Part shown: positions 53,731-61,457 of the stretch, piece after piece
Position numbering within the stretch: the first letter of the stretch is position 1
How the letters are laid out: every line of letters starts with the position of its first letter
Assembly (NCBI RefSeq): GCF_000341345.1
Contig: NC_020302.1
Coordinates: 724,075 to 788,074, forward strand
Direction: 5' to 3'
Origin: Corynebacterium halotolerans YIM 70093 = DSM 44683
Lineage (GTDB): Bacteria; Actinomycetota; Actinomycetes; Mycobacteriales; Mycobacteriaceae
DNA length: 64,000 nucleotides
Notes under the pieces: generated by a model
Told to the model about the DNA's origin: nothing
Database searches by the model: none
Seen by the model: only the letters and a program-made list of their open reading frames with translations
Translations under genes and position numbers: made by a program

Positions 53731-54573
53731 ATGAAGATCGTGGTCACGGGAAGCGGCGGCCAGCTCGCCTCGGCGATGCGGCTCACCCTGCCCGCCGACG
53801 TGGGGAATCCCACCTGGCTGGACCGCGCGGACCTCGACATCACCGACGCCGCCGACGTCGCCACGCACGAGGCGCTCGACCGGGCCGACGTCGTGGTCAA
53901 CACCGCCGCCTACACCAGTGTCGACGCCGCCGAGGACGACATCGCCGGGGCCACGGCAGTCAACGACACGGCCGTCGGCCACCTCGCCGAGCGCTGCGGA
54001 CGCGAGGGCGCGCACCTGGTGCACATCTCCACCGACTACGTCTTCGGCTCGGGCGCGCTGCGCCACCCGCTCACCCCGGCCGACCCGACGAACCCGGACA
54101 CCGTCTACGGGCGCACCAAGCTGGCCGGCGAGCGGCGCCTGGAAGGTACGGACGCGACGATCCTGCGCACCGCCTGGGTCTACAGCGCCAACCTGCTGCC
54201 CGGCCACCGGGACTTCGTCTCCACCATGCTGCGCCTGGAGCGCGAGCGGGAGGAACTGACGGTCGTCGACGACCAGCACGGCTGCCCTACCTACGCCGCC
54301 GACCTGGCGCAGGTGGTCTGGCGGGCGGTGCGGGAGCGCCCCGGTGGCGTGTCTCACGCCGCCGGGGGCGGCCGGGCCACCTGGTACGAGCTCGCGTGCG
54401 CCACATTCGAGCAGGTGGGCGCCGATCCCGGCCGCATCCGGCCGGTCACTTCCGCGGAGTACCCGGTCCGGGCCCCGCGACCCGGATGGTCGGTCCTGGC
54501 CTCCGACTGGCCGCTCCCGGAGTGGCGCAGCAGCCTTACGGCCTCGGTGGCCGGTAATATGCGCCCATTGTGA
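53731..54573 (+). CDS. rmlD: dTDP-4-dehydrorhamnose reductase
   Basis: A 280-residue SDR-extended reductase for the last step of dTDP-L-rhamnose synthesis. The N-terminal loop IVVTGSGGQLASAMR binds the cofactor. DVVVNTAAYTSVDAAEDD and HISTDYVFGSGALRHP hold the Thr of the active site, and VYGRTKLAGER the Tyr-x-x-x-Lys pair. AAGAAGGAG lies eight bases before the ATG. wbbL overlaps its end by four bases, linking sugar donor and transferase. Confidence 0.94.
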   Translation: MKIVVTGSGGQLASAMRLTLPADVGNPTWLDRADLDITDAADVATHEALDRADVVVNTAAYTSVDAAEDDIAGATAVNDTAVGHLAERCGREGAHLVHISTDYVFGSGALRHPLTPADPTNPDTVYGRTKLAGERRLEGTDATILRTAWVYSANLLPGHRDFVSTMLRLEREREELTVVDDQHGCPTYAADLAQVVWRAVRERPGGVSHAAGGGRATWYELACATFEQVGADPGRIRPVTSAEYPVRAPRPGWSVLASDWPLPEWRSSLTASVAGNMRPL

Positions 54574-55475
54574 GTACCTCGTCCGTGGCCGCAACCGCCC
54601 CCGTCGCCGTCGTCACGGTGACCTATTCCCCGGGGCGTCATCTGGCGACCTTCCTGGACAGCCTGGCCGCCGCCACGGACCGCGAGACCGCCGTGGTGCT
54701 GGCCGACAACGGGTCCACCGACGGCGTGCCCGAGGCGGAGGCGGCCCGCCGCGGGGGCGTCGAGTTCCTGCCCACCGGCGGCAACCTCGGCTACGGCAGC
54801 GGCGTCAACGCCGCGGTGCGCCACCTGCGCGGGCGTCGCGAAGCGGGCGAGATCGACGGCGAGTTCTTCGTCATCTCCAATCCCGACGTCGTCTTCGGGC
54901 CCGGCTCGATCGACGCGCTGATCGCCTGCGCCCGCCGCTGGCCCGACGCCGCCGCCGTCGGCCCCCGCATCGACGAGGCCGACGGCACCACCTACCCCTC
55001 GGCACGGGCGGTGCCCACCCTCGGCAACGGCATCGGCCACGCCCTGCTCGGCACCGTCTGGCCGTCGAACCCCTGGACCCGTGCCTACCGCGACAACGCG
55101 GACATGGACCACGAACGTACCGCCGGCTGGCTGTCCGGCTCCTGCCTGCTCGTGCGCTGGGACGCCTTCGAGGCCATCGGCGGCTTCGACGAGCGCTACT
55201 TCATGTACATGGAGGACGTCGACCTGGGCGACCGCTTCACCCGCGCCGGCCACGTCAACGTGTACTGCGCGAACGCCCGCATCACCCACGCCAAGGGCCA
55301 CGCCGCCGGCGAGGTACCCGAGCTGATGCTGCCCGCCCACCACGAGAGCGCCTACCGTTTCCAGTCGGACCGGCTGCCGCACCCGTGGCAGGCCCCCGTC
55401 CGCCTGGCGTTGCGGACGGGCCTCAAACTCCGGCAGATCTACGCGGTCTCCCGCGCGCGCCGGGACCGCGGCTAG
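54570..55475 (+). CDS. wbbL: Rhamnosyltransferase WbbL
   Basis: A 301-residue GT2 enzyme that adds rhamnose to decaprenyl-PP-GlcNAc, making the arabinogalactan linkage unit. VAVVTVTYSPGRHLATFLDSL and VVLADNGSTDGVPEAE form the nucleotide-binding fold, FFVISNPDVVFGPGS is the D-x-D-like block, and FDERYFMYMEDVDLGDRF is the catalytic E-D-x-D-L block characteristic of WbbL. It starts with GTG in the rmlD stop (GTGA). Essential in mycobacteria. Confidence 0.94.
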   Translation: MSTSSVAATAPVAVVTVTYSPGRHLATFLDSLAAATDRETAVVLADNGSTDGVPEAEAARRGGVEFLPTGGNLGYGSGVNAAVRHLRGRREAGEIDGEFFVISNPDVVFGPGSIDALIACARRWPDAAAVGPRIDEADGTTYPSARAVPTLGNGIGHALLGTVWPSNPWTRAYRDNADMDHERTAGWLSGSCLLVRWDAFEAIGGFDERYFMYMEDVDLGDRFTRAGHVNVYCANARITHAKGHAAGEVPELMLPAHHESAYRFQSDRLPHPWQAPVRLALRTGLKLRQIYAVSRARRDRG

Positions 55476-55556
55476 CCCTGTCCGGCCGCCGCCGGTAGGC
55501 CGACGCCCCTGAAACGATTCACCCGCCCCGAGAATTCATCCGAAGGAACCGAGACG

Positions 55557-56636
55557 ATGGCACACCCCTCTGAAACCGACGCCGTGATCCTGGTCGGCGG
55601 CCGCGGCACCCGCCTGCGCCCGCTGACCGTGAACACGCCGAAGCCGATGCTCTCCACGGCCGGGTACCCCTTCCTCCAGCACCTGCTGGCGCGTATCAAG
55701 GCCGCGGGCATCACCCACGTGGTCATGGGCACCTCCTACCGTGCCGAGGTCTTCGAGGAGTACTTCGGGGACGGTTCCGAGCTGGGCCTGGAGATCGAGT
55801 ACGTCGTGGAGGAGGAGGCCCTGGGCACCGGCGGCGGCATCCGCAACGTCCACGACCGGCTGCGCCACGACACCGTGATGGTCTTCAACGGCGACGTGCT
55901 CTGCAACACCGACCTGGTGGGCATCCTCGACACCCACCGGTCGAAGGAGGCCGACCTGACCATGCACCTGGTGCGCGTGCCGGACCCGCGCGCCTTCGGC
56001 TGCGTGCCCACCGACGACGAGGGCCGGGTGCTGGAGTTCCTGGAGAAGACCGAGGATCCGCCGACCGACCAGATCAACGCCGGCTGCTACGTCTTCCGCC
56101 GCGAGCTCATCGCCGAGATCCCCTCTGGCCGGGTGGTCTCCGTGGAGCGCGAGACCTTCCCGCAGTTCCTCACCGACGGCAAGCGCGTCTTCGGCCACGT
56201 CGACGCCGCCTACTGGCGCGACATGGGCCGCCCCGACGACTTCGTCCGCGGCTCCTCGGACCTGGTGCGCGGCATCGCGCACTCCCCGTTGCTGGAGGGG
56301 CGCACCGGTGAGGCCCTGGTCGACGAGTCCGCGGGCGTGGCCGGTGGCGTCATCCTCGTCGGCGGCACCTCCGTGGGCCGCGGCACCGAGATCGGCGCCG
56401 GTTCCCGCCTCGATGACACGGTAGTCTTCGACGGCGTGACCATCGAGCCGGGTGCCGTGATCGAGGATTCGATCATCGCGGCCGGGGCGACGATCGGCGC
56501 GAACGCCCGGATCACCGGCTGTGTGATCGGGGAGGGCGCCCACATCGGCGCGCGGTGCGAGCTGCAGGGCGGGCTGCGGGTGTGGCCGGGGGTGAACATC
56601 CCCGACAACGGGGTGCGATTCTCATCTGATGCCTGA
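55557..56636 (+). CDS. manC: Mannose-1-phosphate guanylyltransferase
   Basis: A 359-residue nucleotidyltransferase that makes GDP-mannose from mannose-1-P and GTP. VILVGGRGTRLRPLT is the G-G-x-G-T-R-L-x-P-L-T signature, FNGDVLCNTDLV the metal site, NAGCYVFRRELI and DVDAAYWRDMGRPDDF conserved sugar-binding blocks. The last 110 residues are left-handed beta-helix hexapeptides. Often annotated rmlA2 or manB; context with pmmA and manA supports the mannose role. Its stop codon lies in an 18-bp palindrome and a terminator follows. Confidence 0.9.
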   Translation: MAHPSETDAVILVGGRGTRLRPLTVNTPKPMLSTAGYPFLQHLLARIKAAGITHVVMGTSYRAEVFEEYFGDGSELGLEIEYVVEEEALGTGGGIRNVHDRLRHDTVMVFNGDVLCNTDLVGILDTHRSKEADLTMHLVRVPDPRAFGCVPTDDEGRVLEFLEKTEDPPTDQINAGCYVFRRELIAEIPSGRVVSVERETFPQFLTDGKRVFGHVDAAYWRDMGRPDDFVRGSSDLVRGIAHSPLLEGRTGEALVDESAGVAGGVILVGGTSVGRGTEIGAGSRLDDTVVFDGVTIEPGAVIEDSIIAAGATIGANARITGCVIGEGAHIGARCELQGGLRVWPGVNIPDNGVRFSSDA

Positions 56637-56649
56637 GAATATTCTCAGG
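56632..56649. repeat. Perfect 18-bp palindrome over the manC stop codon
   Basis: CCTGAGAATATTCTCAGG is fully self-complementary and includes the TGA stop at 56634-56636. It can form a hairpin just before the intrinsic terminator. Confidence 0.75.
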
Positions 56650-56652
56650 TAC

Positions 56653-56675
56653 CTGGCAGTTGTTGCCAGCTTTTT
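56653..56675 (+). terminator. Intrinsic terminator after manC
   Basis: Stem CTGGCA (56653-56658) with TGCCAG (56664-56669) around a 5-base loop, then CTTTTT. It separates the rmlD-wbbL-manC operon from whcD. Confidence 0.82.
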
Positions 56676-56906
56676 GGGACACCGCCATATCTAGTACCCC
56701 CTTTGCCTACCCCCACCTTTGTATTCGTGTGACGAAAGTTACTGGAGTGAAATCTGACCTGCGGAGACGGAAGTTCACCGGATATTCCCCTCGGTAGAGG
56801 TTGACGATATTTAGTGTTTCCGTGTTCAATCGGCAACAGTGCTAACACACTGATAACGCACCATTAACCAATCGATAAACAACGAACTACGGAGAGAGGA
56901 CGCGGC
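56676..56906 (+). promoter_or_regulatory. Long AT-rich leader of the whiB-like gene
   Basis: A 231-bp stretch far richer in A/T than its surroundings. TTGACG at about 56801 is the best -35, but no consensus -10 sits at ideal spacing. WhiB-family genes commonly have long, regulated leaders. GGAGAGAGGA just before the GTG is the ribosome site. No hairpin of note was seen. Confidence 0.45.
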
Positions 56907-57206
56907 GTGGACGACAGAACGAACGGCGTCATTCTCCGTGGCGGAGCCGCAGCCGAGATGACCCTCGACGACCTCTTCGGCGCCGTCGAGCAGGAATGGC
57001 AGGATCAGGCGCTGTGCGCCCAGACCGATCCGGAGGCCTTCTTCCCGGAGAAGGGCGGTTCCACCCGCGAGGCCAAGCGCATCTGCCAGGCCTGCGCCGT
57101 GCGCGACGAATGCCTCGAGTACGCCCTCGAACACGATGAGCGGTTCGGCATCTGGGGCGGACTCTCCGACCGTGAGCGGCGGCGGCTCAAGCGTCAGATC
57201 GGCTGA
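56907..57206 (+). CDS. whcD: WhiB2-class iron-sulfur transcription factor
   Basis: A 99-residue redox-sensitive regulator of cell division in actinobacteria (WhiB2 of mycobacteria, WhcD/WhmD-like). Four cysteines at 37, 60, 63 and 69 (C-x22-C-x2-C-x5-C) bind a [4Fe-4S] cluster. GIWGG at residues 81-85 is the beta-turn, followed by the basic ERRRLKRQ tail that contacts DNA. GTG at 56907 behind a strong GGAGAGAGGA. The location between manC and pmmA is the conserved WhiB2 position. Confidence 0.94.
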   Translation: MDDRTNGVILRGGAAAEMTLDDLFGAVEQEWQDQALCAQTDPEAFFPEKGGSTREAKRICQACAVRDECLEYALEHDERFGIWGGLSDRERRRLKRQIG

Positions 57207-57216
57207 CGCACCCCAG

Positions 57217-57681
57217 CTACCACTGGAAGTCCGGATCGATGTCCGACGGATCCAGGTTCAGGTAATTCGCGACCAGGGCGGTCAGGATCGTCGTCAGGAG
57301 CTCCTGCCGCTCATGCGTCGTCTCCGTGCGCTGCTCGATCGGCATCCGGAACAGCACCAGCCGGGCTCTGGTGGGCCGGCCCTCGGGGTCGATGCCCGCG
57401 GGAATCACCCGGCCCAGCGGCACGGGACCGTCCGCGATGATCTCGTCCGGCAGGACCGTCATGTCCGCACGCAGGCGCATCCGGGGCACCGTGTCCACCG
57501 CGATGTCCAGTCCGCTCAACTGTGGCGCGAAACGGTGCAGGATGGGGCCGTAGGCCTCGAGGACGGCGATGTCGAAGGACTGCCGCCGACTGCGGTGACG
57601 CGGGGCGGCCGTCGGCAGGAGGGGGCCACGCGAGCCGCGTCCGTGACGGTTCCGGAAGGGTCGGATGTGCCGGATGGTCAT
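57217..57681 (-). CDS. Metallopeptidase-family-like protein without HExxH
   Basis: A 154-residue product oriented opposite to its neighbours, at the place of Rv3259/cg0851. Members of that actinobacterial family (PF06262-like zincins) have an H-E-I-x-H helix near the C-terminus. Here the corresponding helix reads LLTTILTALVANYLNLDPSDIDPDF, with no His or Glu at the metal positions. The N-half (SFDIAVLEAYGPILHRFAPQLSGLDIAVDTVPRM) fits the family. ATG at 57681. Either a non-catalytic homologue or a mis-assigned family. Confidence 0.6.
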   Translation of the reverse strand: MTIRHIRPFRNRHGRGSRGPLLPTAAPRHRSRRQSFDIAVLEAYGPILHRFAPQLSGLDIAVDTVPRMRLRADMTVLPDEIIADGPVPLGRVIPAGIDPEGRPTRARLVLFRMPIEQRTETTHERQELLTTILTALVANYLNLDPSDIDPDFQW

Positions 57682-57756
57682 GAAATCCACCTTAGAGCCC
57701 CGGGCGCGGGGGGTTGTGGGGACGCGCCGCGACTGTTCAAATCTCAAGCGGGGGTT

Positions 57757-57762
57757 TAGACT
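57757..57762 (+). promoter_or_regulatory. -10 box for a leaderless DUF3499 transcript
   Basis: TAGACT with eight bases to the GTG at 57771 and no Shine-Dalgarno. It decides for the GTG over an in-frame ATG at 57714. Confidence 0.5.
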
Positions 57763-57770
57763 TTGACGCT

Positions 57771-58277
57771 GTGAGTAACTTTCGTCGTTGTTCCCGGCCC
57801 GGCTGCGGCAAGCCCGCCGTGGCCACGTTGACCTACGCCTACGCCGAGTCCACCGCCGTGGTCGGACCGCTCGCGCCCGCCGCCGAGCCGCACAGCTGGG
57901 ACCTGTGCGACCGGCACGCCGAGAAGATCACGGCCCCGCTGGGCTGGGAGATGCTGCGCGTCAACCACATCGAGATCGACGACGACGAGGACCTGACCGC
58001 ACTGGCCGAGGCCGTCCGGGAGGCCGGCCGCGTGACCAGCGGTCTGGTCGAGGACGACCACGACTTCGACGAGTTCGTCAACCCGGAGGATCCGGCCGAC
58101 CCGGTCAGTTCCAACCACCCGGTGCTGCGCACCAAGCGGGTCGCCGAGGCCAAGGAGCTGCGCCGCGGTCACCTGCGGCTGGTCACCGACAACACGGTCG
58201 ATGACGGCGACGTCCCGGGCACCGGGGAGGGCGTCGACGATCCGCACACGCCCGGCTCACCCGACTCCCCGCGGTAG
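57771..58277 (+). CDS. DUF3499 family protein
   Basis: A 168-residue actinobacterial protein with a zinc-ribbon-like N-terminus: RRCSRPGCGKPAVATLTYAYAES, then WDLCDRHAEKITAPLGWEMLRV. The C-x4-C and C-x2-H pairs suggest one metal site. The rest is acidic and probably disordered. Same position as Rv3258c. GTG start from the leaderless promoter. Function unknown. Confidence 0.87.
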   Translation: MSNFRRCSRPGCGKPAVATLTYAYAESTAVVGPLAPAAEPHSWDLCDRHAEKITAPLGWEMLRVNHIEIDDDEDLTALAEAVREAGRVTSGLVEDDHDFDEFVNPEDPADPVSSNHPVLRTKRVAEAKELRRGHLRLVTDNTVDDGDVPGTGEGVDDPHTPGSPDSPR

Positions 58278-58344
58278 GGGAGCGGGCGGCACCGGTACGA
58301 TCATCGGGGTCAGCTGTCCAAGAAGAAGAAAGCAGAGCTGCCCC

Positions 58345-59712
58345 ATGCGCACCCGCGAATCCGTCACCTCCGTCGTCAAGGCGTACGACGTGCGAGGCGT
58401 CGTCGGCCGTGACATCGACGCAGACTTCATCCGTGACACCGGCGCGGCCTTCGCCCGGCTCCTGCGCGGCGAGGGTGAGACCACCGTGGTCGTCGGCCAC
58501 GACATGCGACCGTCCTCGCCGGAGCTGGTCGACGCCTTCGCCGAGGGGGTGACCGCCCACGGGCTGGACGTGATCAAGCTCGGACTGACCTCCACCGACG
58601 AGCTGTACTTCGCCTCGGGCACCCTCGACTGCGCCGGCGCGATGTTCACCGCCAGCCACAACCCGGCCCAGTACAACGGCATCAAGCTCTGCCGCTCCGG
58701 GGCACGCCCCGTCGGCCAGGAGACGGGCCTGGGTGAGATCACCGAGTACCTGGTCAACGGCATGTCCAACTACCACGGGGTCAAGGGCACCGTCAGCGAG
58801 CGCGACGTGCTGGCCGACTACGGCGCCTATCTGCGCAGCCTGGTCAACCTCCGCGGCACCCGCCCGCTGGTCGTCGCCGTGGACGCCGGAAACGGCATGG
58901 CCGGGTTGACCGTGCCCGAGGTGTTCAAGGGCCTGCCGCTGGACGTGCGCCCGCTGTACTTCGAGCTCGACGGCACCTTCCCCAACCACGAGGCGAACCC
59001 GCTCGACCCGAAGAACCTGGTCGACCTGCAGAAGTTCGTCGTGGAGCAGGGCGCGGACATCGGCCTGGCCTTCGACGGCGACGCCGACCGCTGCTTCGTC
59101 ATCGACGAGAAGGGCGATCCGGTCTCCTCCTCGGCGATCTGCGCGATCGTCGCGGAGCGCTACCTGGCCGAGCGCCCCGGCGCCACGATCATCCACAATG
59201 CGATCACCTCCAAGGCCGTGCCCGAGATCATCGGGGAGAACGGCGGCAAGGCCGTGCGCGCCCGCGTGGGCCACTCCTTCATCAAGGCGGAGATGGCCCG
59301 GACCGGCGCCGTCTTCGGTGGCGAGCACTCCGCGCACTACTACTTCACCGAGTTCTTCAACGCCGATTCCGGCATCCTGGCCGCCATGCACGTGCTGGCC
59401 GCCCTCGGTTCCCAGGACAGGCCGCTGTCCGGGATGATGGCCGAGTACTCCCGCTACGCCGCCTCCGGCGAGCTCAACTCCGAGGTCGCCGACCAGACCG
59501 AGCGCACCCAGGCCGTGCTCGACGCCTTCGCTGACCGCATCGAGTCGGTCGACCGCATCGACGGCGTGACCGTGGAGCTCAAGGACACCAAGGCCTGGTT
59601 CAACATCCGCCCCTCCAACACCGAGCCGCTGCTGCGTTTGAACGTCGAGGCCCCCACGGCCGAGGAGGTCGACGCCCTGTCCGAGGAGATCCTGGGCGTC
59701 ATCCGGGCTTAG
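58345..59712 (+). CDS. pmmA: Phosphomannomutase
   Basis: A 455-residue alpha-D-phosphohexomutase converting mannose-6-P to mannose-1-P, feeding ManC. VKAYDVRGVVGRDID opens domain 1, MFTASHNPAQYNGIK carries the phosphoserine loop, FDGDADRCFVID the Mg-binding D-x-D-x-D, GGEHSAHYYFTEFF the sugar-specificity loop (G-E-x-S) and IRPSNTEPLLRLNVE the phosphate loop. ATG at 58345; a TACGAT about 45 bp upstream could be the -10. Named manB in C. glutamicum. Confidence 0.95.
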   Translation: MRTRESVTSVVKAYDVRGVVGRDIDADFIRDTGAAFARLLRGEGETTVVVGHDMRPSSPELVDAFAEGVTAHGLDVIKLGLTSTDELYFASGTLDCAGAMFTASHNPAQYNGIKLCRSGARPVGQETGLGEITEYLVNGMSNYHGVKGTVSERDVLADYGAYLRSLVNLRGTRPLVVAVDAGNGMAGLTVPEVFKGLPLDVRPLYFELDGTFPNHEANPLDPKNLVDLQKFVVEQGADIGLAFDGDADRCFVIDEKGDPVSSSAICAIVAERYLAERPGATIIHNAITSKAVPEIIGENGGKAVRARVGHSFIKAEMARTGAVFGGEHSAHYYFTEFFNADSGILAAMHVLAALGSQDRPLSGMMAEYSRYAASGELNSEVADQTERTQAVLDAFADRIESVDRIDGVTVELKDTKAWFNIRPSNTEPLLRLNVEAPTAEEVDALSEEILGVIRA

Positions 59713-59752
59713 GTCCGGGTTCTGGGTTCGGGTCGGATTTTCCGGGCCGGCC

Positions 59753-60076
59753 TGAAGGCGTGGCGAAGGTATACCGGCCGCGGGTGTTTTGTCGACGAAT
59801 CGGCTCGGACCGGTAGGGGATCGTCACGGCGGAGACTCTTCACCCTGAGGCGGCCTGAAGGCGTGACGAAGGTATACCGGCCGCGGGTGTTTTGTCGACG
59901 AATCGGCTCGGGCCGGTAGGGGATCGTCACGGCGGAGGCTGTTCACACTGCGGTGGCACGAAGGCGTGGCGAAGGTATACCGGCCGCGGGTGTTTTGTCG
60001 ACGAATCGGCTCGGGCCGGTAGGGGATCGTCACGGCGGAGGCTGTTCACTCTGAGGCGGTCTGAAGGCGTGACAAA
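59753..60076. repeat. Three tandem 103-bp repeats plus a 15-bp partial copy
   Basis: Units begin at 59753, 59856 and 59959, exactly 103 bp apart, and a partial fourth at 60062 keeps only TGAAGGCGTGAC. The copies differ at a few sites, mainly in the last 25 bp. Each contains GGTATACC, CCGCGG and GTCGAC palindromes and GGATCGTCACGGCGGA. Since 103 is not a multiple of three, no protein repeat is encoded, and frames crossing it are artefacts. There are no spacers, so it is not a CRISPR array. It fills the gap between convergent pmmA and the pyruvyltransferase gene. Confidence 0.92.
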
Positions 60077-60193
60077 CATAGATCGGGACCCCAGTCGCCT
60101 GAAGTTGTCCCGGACTCAGGCACCTTTCATGCGGATCCGGGGATGCGCGTGTTTCCTCCAAGTCTTCGCGTTATCCCGTCATACCAGCCGTAC

Positions 60194-61402
60194 CTATCCC
60201 TGAGCCCACAGTTTGTCCCGCAGAGCCTCGAAAGTGTTCCGCACCACGTCGGCCAACCGCCCCACCGGGTAGATCCGGTCCGCCACCGCCCGCGCCAGCT
60301 CGGACCGCTCCCGGAGCTGCCCCTCGGTGAAGCCCGGACCGGCGGCGGGAACCTCCGTGCCAGAGGAACCAGTCACCGCCACCACGGGCCAGGAGCTGCC
60401 CACCGCCTCGTGCTTGACCTGGTAGTAGGGACCCTCGTGGGCGACGACGGCGATGCCCCGGGCTCCGCGCGCCGCGGCGATCAGGTGCGGGTGGTAGCGG
60501 GTGGTCACCCACGTCTGGCCGGGACGGGCGGGCAGGCCGTGGGTCCACAGTTCATCGAAGGCCACGAAGTGGGCACCTGCGCACAGGTGCGGGTCGAGCC
60601 GTCGCATGTGATCCCACACGACGGCGTCGCCACGCGGGATGCACTCGACGACCGCCAGCCGCGGACCGGTGGCCCCCAGTGCCCGCAGCGCGTCCAGCAG
60701 CCATTGCGCCAGCTGTTCCACCGGCACGCCCAGCAGATCCGACTGCGCGCAGAGCACGAAGTCGCGGTCGCGGGCGTCGGCCGTGCCCTGGCCCAGCCCG
60801 TGCCGGACAACGGTGTCGGCGGCGTACAGCCACGCGTCGTCGCCGGAGACCGCCGCGTCCACGCCCGCCGGCAGGACGTCGAGGGAGGGGGTGTCACGGA
60901 CGTCGACACGGTCGAAGCGTGCCCACCAGGGCGCGAGATCGGCGGCGACCTCCGTGGCCGGAGTGAGCCCCTGCCCGGTGGCCGCCCGCACCGCCTGGGG
61001 TCTGCCGACGCTCGCGGCGGCCGCCACGACCTTCGTGTGGTGCGGCCAGTGGTCGTTGATCCACCCGCCGCCGAGCACGTGGACGACATCGGCGTGCGCG
61101 GCGAGGTGGACGCCGCTGACCAGCTCGGGAAACCGTCCGGGATCGGCGACGACGGCGGCGGCGTCATCCGGGGTCTCCGCGCGTTCGGCCAGGCGCCACA
61201 GCGTGTCGGTGACGGTCAGGTCGGGGTGGACGCGGTGGTGCAGGACGGCCGCGACGCCGGGGGTGTGGCAGTCGAGGACCACGCGGGCGCGGGGCCGGCG
61301 GCGGGCGAGCTCACGCAACCAGGCGGAGGCGATGAACTCGTCGCCGAAGTTGGGGTGCCCGGACGGGGCCACCAGATAGATCAGCTCTCGTTCGCGGCGC
61401 AT
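60194..61402 (-). CDS. Polysaccharide pyruvyltransferase family protein
   Basis: A 402-residue product with the GT-B-like fold of pyruvyltransferases. YLVAPSGHPNFGDEFIASAWLREL has the N-x-G-D-E start typical of the family. VVHVLGGGWINDHW, VRDTPSLDVLPAGVDAAVSGDDAWL and TTRYHPHLIAAARGARGIAV give the remaining blocks, including the late R-x-H. ATG at 61402 is preferred because an upstream ATG would overlap the divergent gene. No membrane segment. It may pyruvylate an envelope polymer; the acceptor is unknown. Lies outside the conserved manA cluster order, so likely an insertion. Confidence 0.78.
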   Translation of the reverse strand: MRRERELIYLVAPSGHPNFGDEFIASAWLRELARRRPRARVVLDCHTPGVAAVLHHRVHPDLTVTDTLWRLAERAETPDDAAAVVADPGRFPELVSGVHLAAHADVVHVLGGGWINDHWPHHTKVVAAAASVGRPQAVRAATGQGLTPATEVAADLAPWWARFDRVDVRDTPSLDVLPAGVDAAVSGDDAWLYAADTVVRHGLGQGTADARDRDFVLCAQSDLLGVPVEQLAQWLLDALRALGATGPRLAVVECIPRGDAVVWDHMRRLDPHLCAGAHFVAFDELWTHGLPARPGQTWVTTRYHPHLIAAARGARGIAVVAHEGPYYQVKHEAVGSSWPVVAVTGSSGTEVPAAGPGFTEGQLRERSELARAVADRIYPVGRLADVVRNTFEALRDKLWAQG

Positions 61403-61444
61403 TCCTGATATCTTTCCATCCCCCGGCGCGGGGTCCGGTTTCAC

Positions 61445-61450
61445 TATCCT
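61445..61450 (+). promoter_or_regulatory. -10 box for a leaderless TobH-like transcript
   Basis: TATCCT seven bases before the ATG at 61458, with no ribosome site. It would also transcribe manA, which abuts downstream. Confidence 0.45.
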
Positions 61451-61457
61451 TGGGCGC

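Noticed and set aside
59753..60076. CRISPR array
   Set aside because: Units are 103 bp, contiguous, without unique spacers, and no cas genes are nearby.
59709..60203. Short repeated-peptide frames over the 103-bp array
   Set aside because: The period is not a multiple of three, so the frames are not stable protein repeats; no start signals.
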